64,000 nt of DNA from JARFQW01 sp963842955 (GTDB taxonomy: Bacteria; Pseudomonadota; Gammaproteobacteria; Steroidobacterales; XN24), in contig CAWJIJ010000011.1 of NCBI GenBank assembly GCA_963842955.1, positions 310,001 to 374,000 of the forward strand, read 5' to 3'. Below, piece after piece: positions 17,073 to 25,107 of the stretch. Made by a program: the position numbers and the translations under genes. Within the stretch, counting starts at the first letter, position 1, and the number at the start of each line of letters is the position of its first letter. The notes under the pieces were generated by a model. That model had not been told where the DNA came from and did not search any database. It was given only the letters and a program-made list of their open reading frames with translations.

Positions 17073-18533
17073 TTAGAGCTTGATACAGATATTCTTGGTT
17101 TCGGTGTAGAACTCGAGGGAATACTCTCCGCCTTCGCGACCGATCCCGGACTGCTTCATGCCGCCGAAGGGCGTCCTGAGATCCCTCAGGAACCAGCTGT
17201 TCACCCAGGTGATACCGGCCTGCATGCTGCCCGCGACACGATGAGCCCGCGAGACGTTCTCGGTCCAGACCGCGGCGGCCAGCCCGTACTTCGTGTTGTT
17301 GGCCCTCGCAATGACCTCCTCTTCGTCGTCGAAGGGGGCGATATGGCAGCAGGGTCCGAAGATCTCCTCCGTCACCAGCCGCGCGTCGTCTCCCAGACCG
17401 GTCCAGATCGTAGGTTCGATCCAGGATCCGCCGCTCAGCTCTTCTGGCATATCGGGTACGCCGCCACCGATCACGACCTGGGCTCCCTCCGATGCGGCCA
17501 GCTCGTAATAGGACCGCACCTTGCTTCGGTGGGTCTCGCTGACCAGCGGGCCGAGGTTGGTCGTCTCATCCTCCGGCCGCCCCATCTTCAGGGCGCCTGC
17601 ACCGGCTCGCATCCGCTCCAGGAATTCGTCGAAGAGGGGCCGTTCCACGAATACCCGTTCGGTGCCCAGACAGACCTGCCCGCAGTTCGCGAACACCGAA
17701 CGGAGCGTGCCTTCGACCGCCTTGTCCAGATCGCAGTCGGCGAACACGATGCCGGGATTCTTGCCGCCCAGCTCGAAGGAAACGTCCCGCACGCCCGTGG
17801 ACGCCGCACGCATGATCGCCTCGCCTGTTCCCGTCTCGCCGGTGAACGTAATAGCGTCCACGCCGGGATGCTCGGTGAGAAATGCTCCTGCTGAATCGGG
17901 ACCGAATCCGTGCACGACGTTGTAGACGCCCGGCGGTATACCCGCTTCGTTCATCACCTCGCCCAACAACGCAGCGGTGGACGGCGTTTCCTCGGACGGC
18001 TTGACCACCACGGTATTACCGCAGGCGAGGGCCGGGCCCACCTTCCAGGTCATCAGGAGCAAGGGGAGGTTCCAGGGGCACACGACCGCGATCACGCCTT
18101 TAGGGACATGAACCGCATAGTTCAGGGCGCCCGCACCGTCCGGGGTCGCCATCTCGAAGGATTTGCTGGCCACATTGCGGACCGTGTCGGCAAAAATCTT
18201 GAAATTGGCCGCGCCTCGCGGAATGTCGATATGCCGGGCCAGCGAGTAGGGCTTGCCCGTGTCCTCACACTCCGCGGCCAGGAATTCGTCGAAGCGGGCG
18301 GTGATGCCGTCCGCCACGCGATACAGGCGCTCACAGCGCTGCTCCAAGCTTAGTCGGCCCCATTCACCCTTGAGTGCCCGGCGGGCCGAGCTGACCGCAC
18401 GATCCACTTCGTCGCGGCCGGCCTCGTGAACCCGGGCAACCACTGCGCCGGTCGCCGGAGCCACTTTGTCAAAGGTTGCGCCGGAAGCCGACTCGATGTA
18501 TTCGGAGTCGATAAAATGCCGGACCTGTCTCAT
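17073..18533 (-). CDS. nbaE: 2-aminomuconate 6-semialdehyde dehydrogenase (aldehyde dehydrogenase family)
   Basis: NAD-dependent aldehyde dehydrogenase expected to oxidise 2-aminomuconate semialdehyde to 2-aminomuconate, the step after ACMSD. The 486-residue product has the catalytic Asn155 (PWNLP), Glu254 (FELGGKNPG) and Cys288 (GQVCLGTERVFVE), plus KPSEETPSTA for cofactor binding. The closely related 2-hydroxymuconic semialdehyde dehydrogenase DmpC is the alternative name; the nearby aminomuconate genes decide in favour of the amino substrate. It is the first gene of the minus-strand lower-pathway unit. Confidence 0.9.
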   Translation of the reverse strand: MRQVRHFIDSEYIESASGATFDKVAPATGAVVARVHEAGRDEVDRAVSSARRALKGEWGRLSLEQRCERLYRVADGITARFDEFLAAECEDTGKPYSLARHIDIPRGAANFKIFADTVRNVASKSFEMATPDGAGALNYAVHVPKGVIAVVCPWNLPLLLMTWKVGPALACGNTVVVKPSEETPSTAALLGEVMNEAGIPPGVYNVVHGFGPDSAGAFLTEHPGVDAITFTGETGTGEAIMRAASTGVRDVSFELGGKNPGIVFADCDLDKAVEGTLRSVFANCGQVCLGTERVFVERPLFDEFLERMRAGAGALKMGRPEDETTNLGPLVSETHRSKVRSYYELAASEGAQVVIGGGVPDMPEELSGGSWIEPTIWTGLGDDARLVTEEIFGPCCHIAPFDDEEEVIARANNTKYGLAAAVWTENVSRAHRVAGSMQAGITWVNSWFLRDLRTPFGGMKQSGIGREGGEYSLEFYTETKNICIKL

Positions 18534-18946
18534 GTCATTCCTCTTATGACGCGCCTCGTGCCCTCTTGATCTCCCCGGGCGGCGAATCGCTGAAACACTT
18601 TGTCTCGGGGGGCTTGCCGGGCCGCGTGATGCCAGCGGTCATGGACTATCGGCTTCGTTGGGCATCGTAGTGAAAATCGATCGACAACTACAGCCTGCCC
18701 GCTGGCCTCCCGCACCTGCCTTGAGACGGACTTGATCCATGTCATCCTCGTGCCCGCCAAAACCGCTGTCTAGACGCGCCGCATCAGGCACTAGCCATTG
18801 TGGCGACCCGGTACAGGTGGCGCCAAGCCGGTCCGCGTAGATTCAGGTTGAAATTTTTGATGGAATGCAGGCAGCGCCCCAAGCTCTCCGAGAGTCGCCT
18901 CACAACCGCTAGACTCTGCGCGTCGTTCAATCCCATGGAGCCCGAG
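18534..18946. other. 413-bp divergent intergenic region
   Basis: Lies between the minus-strand lower-pathway unit and the plus-strand DUF5996 gene, so it should contain promoters for both. It has a short AT-richer patch around 18670-18690 with the palindrome TCGATCGA (18677-18684) and a TAGACT near 18911 that could be a -10. No confident -35, operator, RNA gene or conserved small protein was found. The short minus-strand frame at 18530-18760 has no protein-like features. Confidence 0.45.
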
Positions 18947-19870
18947 ATGACCGTCAAAAGGCCCGCCTGGCCAGATATTCCGTACCCTGCCTGGCAGGAC
19001 ACCTGCACGACCCTGCACTTGTGGACCCAGATCGTCGGCAAGGTACGCCTTGCCCTCACGCCCTGGACGAATCATTCCTGGCATGTCCCGCTCTACGTCA
19101 CGGCACGCGGACTCGGCACGTCGTTGATTCCTGACCCCAGGGGCGGCTTCGAATTGGAGTTTGATTTCGTCTCCCACGTACTGTCGATCCGCACGGCGGC
19201 CGGAGACGACCATACGATTCTTCTCGAGCCCCGGTCGGTGGCCGACTTTCACCAGGCGGTGCTGGAGGGCCTGGAGGGTCTGGGTCACGGGCTGACGATC
19301 GATGGCAGCCCCAACGAAGTCGCCGATGCCGTTCCGTTCGCCCTGGACGAGACCCATGCGGCCTATGACCCAGAGTACGCCCGGCGTTTCTGGGAGGCGC
19401 TGGTACGCATGAACGCCGTGTTCACGGCCTTTAGGGCGCGGTTCATCGGCAAGTGCAGCCCCGTGCATTTCTTCTGGGGCAGCTTCGATCTCGCGCTGAC
19501 CCGATTTTCAGGACGTACCGCGCCGCCTCATCCTGGCGGTTTCCCGAATCTTCCCGACGTGGTAACCCGGGAGGCGTATTCCCACGAGGTCAGCAGCGCC
19601 GGCTTCTGGCCGGGCGGCGGACCCACCGACTATGCCGCTTTCTATTCCTACGCCTACCCGACCCCCGATGGGTTCGGCGCGCGCCCGGCGGCACCCGCGG
19701 AGGCCTTCTTCCATGACGAACTCGGCGAGTTCCTGCTGCCCTATGACGCGGTTCGAGCGGCGGATGATCCCGAGGACTGCCTGATGCAGTTCCTTCAGAG
19801 TACTTATGCCGCGGCGGCGGACCTGGGGTCCTGGGAGCGCGCGGCCCTGGAGCGGGACAGGCTGCCATGA
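18947..19870 (+). CDS. DUF5996 family protein
   Basis: Protein of unknown function that matches the DUF5996 pattern: an N-terminal WPDIPYPAWQDTCTTLHLWTQ, then LTPWTNHSWHVPLYVTARGLGTS, a central FIGKCSPVHFFWGSFDLALTRFSGR and REAYSHEVSSAGFWPGGG. The ATG at 18947 has GGAG six bases upstream and yields 307 residues; an ATG at 18935 is the alternative. No signal peptide or membrane segment is seen. It overlaps the next small membrane protein gene by 4 bases. Function cannot be inferred from the neighbours. Confidence 0.85.
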   Translation: MTVKRPAWPDIPYPAWQDTCTTLHLWTQIVGKVRLALTPWTNHSWHVPLYVTARGLGTSLIPDPRGGFELEFDFVSHVLSIRTAAGDDHTILLEPRSVADFHQAVLEGLEGLGHGLTIDGSPNEVADAVPFALDETHAAYDPEYARRFWEALVRMNAVFTAFRARFIGKCSPVHFFWGSFDLALTRFSGRTAPPHPGGFPNLPDVVTREAYSHEVSSAGFWPGGGPTDYAAFYSYAYPTPDGFGARPAAPAEAFFHDELGEFLLPYDAVRAADDPEDCLMQFLQSTYAAAADLGSWERAALERDRLP

Positions 19871-20247
19871 GCGAGCCCGGCACCGTGCGTCCGCTCAAGG
19901 CAACCGCCGCCCTCGAATTCGGCGCCGGCCTGCCGATGGTCGGACTTCCCGCGGTAACCGCGGGTCTGCTCGGGGTAGCCTGGTCCCCGACCACCGACGT
20001 GCTGATCAGGCTTTTCGGTGCGGCGATTTGCGTGCTGGGGGCCCTGGCCTGGATTGCGGCCACGGAAAACGACAGCCTCGGGCGTCGCGCGGGCTGGGCC
20101 TTCACCTCCTACCACGTCGCCGCTGCACTGATCCTGGTCTACGGACTCGGAATCGGCGTGCTGGGCGGCGCCCTGGCATCCGGTGCCTTTATCGCGCACC
20201 TGGTACTGGCCGGCGTGCTGGCCAGGGCCCTCACCGCTGAGGGCTGA
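19867..20247 (+). CDS. Small integral membrane protein of unknown function
   Basis: 126-residue hydrophobic protein with about four predicted membrane segments (near residues 20-37, 43-65, 77-98 and 100-120), rich in Ala, Gly and Leu. It starts 4 bases inside the DUF5996 gene and so is probably co-translated. No catalytic motif was recognised. The last residues are followed by a hairpin between this gene and the convergent OmpA-type gene. Confidence 0.7.
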   Translation: MSEPGTVRPLKATAALEFGAGLPMVGLPAVTAGLLGVAWSPTTDVLIRLFGAAICVLGALAWIAATENDSLGRRAGWAFTSYHVAAALILVYGLGIGVLGGALASGAFIAHLVLAGVLARALTAEG

Positions 20248-20261
20248 GGACCACGAGCCGG

Positions 20262-20277
20262 TCCGGCCAGGGCCGGA
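20262..20277. terminator. Possible bidirectional hairpin between convergent genes
   Basis: A 7-bp perfect stem (TCCGGCC/GGCCGGA) with a 2-base loop sits in the 30-base gap between two convergent stop codons. No T-run follows on either strand, so it may be only part of a terminator. Confidence 0.35.
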
Positions 20278-20949
20278 TCAGGTCAGCGGCGTAAGAATAA
20301 TTTCGACCCGCCGATTCAGGGATCGCCCCACGGCGGTCTCGTTGGTCGCGGCCGGTTCAGCGGGCCCCATTCCGGTAACGATGAACCGGACAGGCTCTAC
20401 GCCCTGCCCTTTCAGATAGTCGCCCACGCTGTCGGCGCGACGCACTGAAAGGCCCTGGTTGTAGGCGAGGCTGCCAGTGCTGTCAGTGTGTCCGACGATG
20501 TCCACATAGGTCTGCTCATACTCGTTGAGCACGATGGCCACGGAATTCAGGACCTCGTAGAACCCGGAGGTAACATCAGCCGAGTTGGTGGCGAAGGTCA
20601 CGTTGCCCGGCATGTTGAGTGCAATCTGCTCACCCGCACGGGTGACGCCGACCCCACTGCCTTCGAGCTGCGCGCGCAAATCGGCCTCCTGGCGGTCCAT
20701 GTAGTTGCCGGCCACGCCGCCGGCCAGCGCACCGATTCCGGCGCCGATCAGCGTCGACTTGCGACTGCCGCCGATGATCACCCCTGCTGTCGCGCCGGCG
20801 GCTGCGCCGATTGCAGCGCCCTTGGTCGCATACGCCATCTTTTCCTCGCCAGTGTAGGGATCCAGCGTGGTGCAGGCCGGGGCGGAAAGTACAATGGCGA
20901 GCGCGCCGAGCACGGCGCCGCGCAATCCGCGGATTGTTCCTGGAGTCAT
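20278..20949 (-). CDS. OmpA-family lipoprotein with glycine zipper (YiaD-like)
   Basis: Outer-membrane peptidoglycan-associated protein of 223 residues. From the ATG at 20949 (GAAGGAG eight bases upstream) it has a lipoprotein signal ending SAPAC, a glycine-zipper region (GAAIGAAAGATAGVIIGG, then GIGALAGGVAGN) and a C-terminal OmpA-like domain with VDIVGHTDSTGS and the LSVRRADSV helix that binds diaminopimelate. The architecture resembles YiaD. Upstream in-frame residues from 20997 look unlike a signal sequence and were excluded. Confidence 0.88.
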   Translation of the reverse strand: MTPGTIRGLRGAVLGALAIVLSAPACTTLDPYTGEEKMAYATKGAAIGAAAGATAGVIIGGSRKSTLIGAGIGALAGGVAGNYMDRQEADLRAQLEGSGVGVTRAGEQIALNMPGNVTFATNSADVTSGFYEVLNSVAIVLNEYEQTYVDIVGHTDSTGSLAYNQGLSVRRADSVGDYLKGQGVEPVRFIVTGMGPAEPAATNETAVGRSLNRRVEIILTPLT

Positions 20950-21050
20950 TTCCTGGGCTCCTTCATTCAATTCTGGGGGGCGAACGGCGCAGATCATAGA
21001 TCTGGCGTCAACCTGAGACTGTTACGACGTCCTCAAAAAAGGCATCTCGT

Positions 21051-21491
21051 ATGGAACCCGCCGTCCGAATCGCAGTGACCTCCAGCGGCCTGTTTTTTCT
21101 CACCGGCCTGGTGACCGGTGTCTGGAAGTATCGCGAGATCATGAACAGTCCCGATCACCGGGCGCCCTACTACGTCGACATCTGTCACCGAACGGCATTG
21201 ATGTACAGCTTTGCCTGCCTGGTCCTCGCGGAATTCGCCCGACAGTCCGCCTGGAGCCCTCGGGTGGATGCCTGGGCGACGGCAGTCCCCATCGTGTTCT
21301 TCGCCCTGGCCGTGGCGATGTACGCCCTGCACGGCTGGCTCCGCGACACGGACAACCAGCTGGAGCCGCCACACAGGCTGGGCAGAAAGACCGTGCCCGG
21401 CGGCCTGATTCGACTGTTCATGACGGCGCTCGCCATCGGCGAAATCGGCGGATTCCTTGTCCTGTTCGCAGGCTTTCTCGCGGCCCCCTGA
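21051..21491 (+). CDS. Membrane protein of unknown function
   Basis: 146-residue protein with four likely transmembrane helices (residues about 5-26, 48-66, 76-97 and 116-142) and a loop with conserved-looking HRAPYYVDICHRTALMYSF. It starts from an ATG at 21051, about 100 bases from the divergent OmpA gene. No family was recognised. It ends about 45 bases before the CsaA-like gene and may share its transcript. Confidence 0.65.
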   Translation: MEPAVRIAVTSSGLFFLTGLVTGVWKYREIMNSPDHRAPYYVDICHRTALMYSFACLVLAEFARQSAWSPRVDAWATAVPIVFFALAVAMYALHGWLRDTDNQLEPPHRLGRKTVPGGLIRLFMTALAIGEIGGFLVLFAGFLAAP

Positions 21492-21537
21492 CCGGGTTCG
21501 TCTGGACGGCGACGCCAGTTTGAGGGATAACGTCGGC

Positions 21538-21891
21538 ATGCAGGCAGCGCCAGTGAAAGCTCCGATCACCATCGAGGACCTCGACAGAATCGATGTCCGT
21601 GCCGGTACGATCATCGCGGTGCACCCGGTGCCGCGCTCACGGAAGCTGGTCCGTCTCACCGTGGACTTCGGCGACCACGCGCGCGACGTTCTGGCCGGCA
21701 TCGCCGCCGAGCGCGACGATCCGGGCGAGGTCGTGGGACGGCAAGCCCTGTTCGTGGTCAATCTGCCGTCCCGGGTCATGGCCGGAGAAGTTTCGGAGGC
21801 CATGTTGTTTGACATCGGCTATGCCGACGGGGTCAGGCCGGTTCTGGCCGTGCCCGAAACGCCCGTGCCCAACGGCGCCCGGGCTGGCTGA
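21538..21891 (+). CDS. tRNA-binding domain protein, CsaA-like
   Basis: 117-residue OB-fold protein of the CsaA/tRNA-binding (EMAP-II-like) type: IDVRAGTIIAVHPVPRSRKLVRLTVDFGD, then ALFVVNLPSRVMAGEVSEAML and C-terminal PVPNGARAG. CsaA binds tRNA and has been called a secretion chaperone in Bacillus, but its role in proteobacteria is uncertain. The ATG at 21538 with GAGGGAT upstream fits the family N-terminus; the frame opens earlier inside the previous gene. Confidence 0.85.
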   Translation: MQAAPVKAPITIEDLDRIDVRAGTIIAVHPVPRSRKLVRLTVDFGDHARDVLAGIAAERDDPGEVVGRQALFVVNLPSRVMAGEVSEAMLFDIGYADGVRPVLAVPETPVPNGARAG

Positions 21892-21900
21892 GGGCTGCGC

Positions 21901-22305
21901 ATGGCCGGCTATTCGGACACTCCCCTGCACCAGAAACTCGGTTTTCGGCCGGGGGACCGGGTGTACCTGAAGAACGCACCGGATGATTACCACGAATGGC
22001 TGGATCCCTTGCCTGAGGGCGTGCACTTTCTTCAGCGCCTCGTGGGCCAGGTGGATGTAGCCCACGTCTTCTCGACGCAGAGGGCCGACCTGAAGGCGAC
22101 GGTCCCGAAGGTCCTGGAGAAACTCGCTCCGGGGGGCTGCCTCTGGATATCGTGGCCCAAAAAGACCTCCGGTGTGCCGTCCGAGATCACCGAGGACACG
22201 GTGCGGGCACTTGCGCTCCCCCAGGGCCTGGTGGACGTCAAGGTCTGTGCCGTCGATGAAACCTGGTCGGGCCTGAAGCTCGTCCGCCGGCGCCGGCGCC
22301 CCTGA
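21901..22305 (+). CDS. DUF3052 family protein
   Basis: 134-residue cytoplasmic protein of unknown function. It shows the DUF3052 pattern: PLHQKLGFRPGDRVYLKNAP, DYHEWL, a central DVAHVFSTQRADL, GGCLWISWPKKTSGVPSEITEDTVR and the C-terminal VCAVDETWSGLKLVRR. GAGGG lies just upstream of the ATG at 21901, nine bases after the previous stop, which suggests co-transcription with the CsaA-like gene. Confidence 0.85.
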   Translation: MAGYSDTPLHQKLGFRPGDRVYLKNAPDDYHEWLDPLPEGVHFLQRLVGQVDVAHVFSTQRADLKATVPKVLEKLAPGGCLWISWPKKTSGVPSEITEDTVRALALPQGLVDVKVCAVDETWSGLKLVRRRRRP

Positions 22306-22360
22306 TTCCGGGGCCAGAGCTCATGCCGCAACCGGAAAGGACCTGACCCTGCTGCGTTTT

Positions 22361-22789
22361 GTGCTCTACGCGCTGACGTTCTCCGGCGGCCTGTATATGG
22401 CGTTTCGCAGCGTCGAAGAGCTGACGCTCGGGCTGGAAAGCCGCAGCTGGCCGACGGTAGACGGCCGCGTTCTCCAGGACGACCGGAGCCGGCGCTTCTA
22501 CGGCTACCTGGTCGATGACAAGGCCTATGCCGGTGAACGGATCCGGTTTCCGGCGGGACTGCCGGGCCGCCCTCCCGGTGAATTGCCGATGCGCTATGAA
22601 TACGGCCAGCGGGTCGTCGTGCACTACGCGCCCGATGCCCCACACATCGCGGTAATCGAGCCCGGAGTGTGGGTGCCGGGAATGGCCGCAGGTTTCGGCA
22701 TGGCGGCGATTATGCTCCCGGCGGGCGCGCTCGGCCTGTTGCGATGGCGTCGAGGTCGCAGGACGGCGCAAAGCGACAGCCAGACCTGA
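22361..22789 (+). CDS. DUF3592-type membrane protein
   Basis: About 142 residues with an N-terminal and a C-terminal membrane helix flanking a small beta domain. SWPTVDGRVLQDD and later RVVVHYAPDAPHIAVIEPG fit DUF3592 proteins, whose function is unknown. The listed start is GTG at 22361; CTG codons at 22349 and 22352, placed better after GGAAAGG, would add LLRF to the first helix and may be the real start. Confidence 0.7.
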   Translation: MLYALTFSGGLYMAFRSVEELTLGLESRSWPTVDGRVLQDDRSRRFYGYLVDDKAYAGERIRFPAGLPGRPPGELPMRYEYGQRVVVHYAPDAPHIAVIEPGVWVPGMAAGFGMAAIMLPAGALGLLRWRRGRRTAQSDSQT

Positions 22790-22859
22790 GCGGGGTCGCG
22801 AAGCCGGTCAGACCGCCATCCGAACGACCCTGGAAAACACACCTGGAGGAAATCGAAAC

Positions 22860-23249
22860 GTGGAACTATCGATCTGGTGCCTGGTTGCGGCCTTCGCGCT
22901 GATCTACGCGCCCAGGCTGCCGGCCCTGAAGGGCACGCTCGCGCAAGAGGGCCGAATCGACATTGGCCATCCGCGTCTCCAGCAGGCGCGGCTCACGGGC
23001 CGTGGGGCCCGCGCCCAGGCGGCGCACCTGAACATGGTCGAGGCGTTCGCACCGTTCGCGGCGGCCGTGTGGGTTGCCCATCTCTACGACGTAGACCCCG
23101 GTCTGCGAAACAGCCTCGCGGTCGTGTTCATCGCCGCCCGGATCCTGTTCGTTCTTGCCTACCTTGCCGACCTGAACCCCTGGCGTACGGTGGTCTGGAG
23201 CGTTGGCCATTTCGCAATTCTCGGGCTGTTTCTGTCGCCGTTATTCTGA
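22860..23249 (+). CDS. MAPEG-family membrane protein
   Basis: 129-residue four-helix membrane protein of the MAPEG superfamily (eicosanoid and glutathione metabolism-like). Typical features are the central RGARAQAAHLNMVEAFAPFAAAVWVAH, with the conserved Asn and Glu, and ARILFVLAYLADLNPWRT. Start is GTG at 22860 with GGAGG ten bases upstream. Bacterial members rarely have a proven substrate; no glutathione gene is near. Confidence 0.85.
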   Translation: MELSIWCLVAAFALIYAPRLPALKGTLAQEGRIDIGHPRLQQARLTGRGARAQAAHLNMVEAFAPFAAAVWVAHLYDVDPGLRNSLAVVFIAARILFVLAYLADLNPWRTVVWSVGHFAILGLFLSPLF

Positions 23250-23410
23250 TCCCTGCGCCTGACCCTGGATCAGTGGCCCTGCGGGTCGCGGCCACCTGCT
23301 ACGCTTGAAGCCAGCAGGATTCCGGCTACGTCATCGACCAGACCGGCAATGGCGTCCGGAGATTGGCTGGATTCTGCATGCGCCTGAAAAACTCGTGAAA
23401 GGATCAACCC

Positions 23411-23782
23411 GTGAACGCCAACGATGACGCAACAAGCCTGGCCGTGCTCGAGGGATCCTGGGTACTCGAGTCCATCGACGGGTTTGAGCTTCCGGAGAAT
23501 CTGCCAAGGCGACCGGCGGTCGTCGTAACGGCCGACGGCAGTGTCCAGGGCTCAACCGGGGTCAACCGGTTCAGTGGAGCACTGGATAATGACGGGAACC
23601 GCCTGTTCGGCCCACTGGCCAGCACCCGGCGAGCAGGTCCGCCGAAAGCCATGGCGCTGGAAGCAGCGTTTCTCGATGCCCTGAACGTTGCCATCGCGGT
23701 GGAAGCCCGGGACAACCGTGTCATTCTCAGCGGCGCGAAAGGCCAGCGCCTGACCCTGGATCGTTCCGGCCCGGATGCCTAG
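23411..23782 (+). CDS. META (HslJ-like) domain protein
   Basis: 123-residue protein consisting of one META domain: EGSWVLESIDG at the start, VQGSTGVNRFSGAL in the middle, and FLDALNVAIAVEARDNRVILSG at the end. Such domains occur in HslJ and other periplasmic or motility-linked proteins, but no signal peptide is visible here. GTG at 23411 with AAAGGA upstream is the start. Its TAG stop overlaps the convergent folA stop. Confidence 0.8.
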   Translation: MNANDDATSLAVLEGSWVLESIDGFELPENLPRRPAVVVTADGSVQGSTGVNRFSGALDNDGNRLFGPLASTRRAGPPKAMALEAAFLDALNVAIAVEARDNRVILSGAKGQRLTLDRSGPDA

Positions 23783-24270
23783 CGCCGGGCCAGTTCCAAG
23801 AAAGACAGATCGTAGGGATTCTTGCCGTCAGCCGGTCGGCGCTCGGTCGAAAGAGTTTCCCATTCCGAAGAATCAATGGACGGCATAGTCGTATCACCCG
23901 CGATGCTTGCATGCACGCGCGTCAGGAGAATCCGCCCGGCCAGGGGCAAGGCCGCCGCATAGAGACCCGCCCCCCCGATGACCATCAATTCGCTGGCGCC
24001 GAGGTCCCGGGCCTGATCCGTTGCCTCGTCCAGGGATGACACCACGACAGCGCCCGGGGCTGAATAGGCCGGGTTTCGGGTTACGACGATATTCGTTCGT
24101 CCGGGCAGGGGCCGCCCGATGGACTCCCAGGTGCGCCGCCCCATGACAATCGGCTTGCCGAGGGTCACTTTTTTGAAGTGGGCGAGGTCAGCCGGAAGCT
24201 GCCACGGCAGATCTCCGTCCCTGCCGATGACCCCATTCTCGGCTGCAGCCACTACGAGCGTGAGCTGCAT
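23779..24270 (-). CDS. folA: Dihydrofolate reductase
   Basis: NADPH-dependent reduction of dihydrofolate to tetrahydrofolate. The 163-residue enzyme shows GVIGRDGDLPWQLPADL with catalytic Asp28, then IVMGRRTWESIGRPLPGRTNIVVTR and VIGGAGLY. It starts one base inside the thyA stop, forming a thyA-folA pair that makes and recycles folate for thymidylate synthesis. The length and motifs are complete. Confidence 0.97.
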   Translation of the reverse strand: MQLTLVVAAAENGVIGRDGDLPWQLPADLAHFKKVTLGKPIVMGRRTWESIGRPLPGRTNIVVTRNPAYSAPGAVVVSSLDEATDQARDLGASELMVIGGAGLYAAALPLAGRILLTRVHASIAGDTTMPSIDSSEWETLSTERRPADGKNPYDLSFLELARR

Positions 24271-25103
24271 CAGATGCTGACCGCCGCCTTGATATGCGGG
24301 TCGGGATCATAGCCTTCGATCCCGAAGTCCTCGAAGCGATAGTCGAAAATCGACTCCGGACGCCGATGGATAACCAGCCGGGGCAAGGTTTTCGGACTGC
24401 GGGTCAGCTGGAGGTCCGCCTGTTCCAGGTGATTCAGGTACAGGTGACAATCGCCGCCGGTCCAGACGAAGTCCCCCGGCATGAGGTCGCACTGCTCGGC
24501 CAGCATGTGCGTGAGCAGGGCATACGACGCAATGTTGAACGGCACACCCAGAAACACGTCGCAGCTACGCTGATAGAGCTGGCAGGAGAGGCGCCCGTCG
24601 CCGACCCAGAACTGGAACAGGCAGTGGCAAGGCGCCAGCGCCATGCGTCCGGCCCGGACATTCTCCTGGGGGGACACCGACTCATCGGGCAGCTCCGCCG
24701 GGTTCCAGGCCACGACGATCAGCCGGCGGGAATCGGGGTTGGCACGAATCCGCTCCACCACATCTGCGATCTGGTCCACGGAATCGCGGTCTCCTGCCGG
24801 CCAGGAACGCCACTGGCGACCATAGACGGGACCCAGGTCGCCATCGTCGGTTGCCCACCCATCCCAGATGGAAACGCCATGCTCCTTCAGGTAGGCGATG
24901 TTGGTCTCGCCGCGGAGAAACCAGAGCAACTCATGAACAATGGACCGAATGTGCAGCTTCTTGGTCGTCAGGAGCGGAAAGCCCTCGGCGAGATCAAAGC
25001 GCATCTGGTGCCCGAAGACCGACAGCGTGCCGGTCCCGGTCCGGTCGTCCTTCTTGAGGCCGTTCTCACGAATGTGGCGCAGCAGATCCAGGTACTGGCG
25101 CAT
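24270..25103 (-). CDS. thyA: Thymidylate synthase
   Basis: Methylates dUMP to dTMP using methylene-tetrahydrofolate. The 277-residue product has the folate and phosphate-binding DRTGTGTLSVFGHQMRF, catalytic Cys159 in LAPCHCLFQFWV and the C-terminal DPHIKAAVSI. A short insertion (residues about 140-152) before the catalytic loop makes it slightly longer than the 264-residue E. coli enzyme. It lies 4 bases after lgt and overlaps folA. Confidence 0.97.
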   Translation of the reverse strand: MRQYLDLLRHIRENGLKKDDRTGTGTLSVFGHQMRFDLAEGFPLLTTKKLHIRSIVHELLWFLRGETNIAYLKEHGVSIWDGWATDDGDLGPVYGRQWRSWPAGDRDSVDQIADVVERIRANPDSRRLIVVAWNPAELPDESVSPQENVRAGRMALAPCHCLFQFWVGDGRLSCQLYQRSCDVFLGVPFNIASYALLTHMLAEQCDLMPGDFVWTGGDCHLYLNHLEQADLQLTRSPKTLPRLVIHRRPESIFDYRFEDFGIEGYDPDPHIKAAVSI

Positions 25104-25107
25104 GCGT

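Noticed and set aside
16044..17894. 616-residue plus-strand open frame
   Set aside because: Lies antisense to the hydratase and dehydrogenase genes, which have full conserved motifs; the frame has no recognisable domain.
18530..18760. 76-residue minus-strand frame upstream of the dehydrogenase gene
   Set aside because: No similarity to a known family, no ribosome-binding site and arginine-rich random composition.
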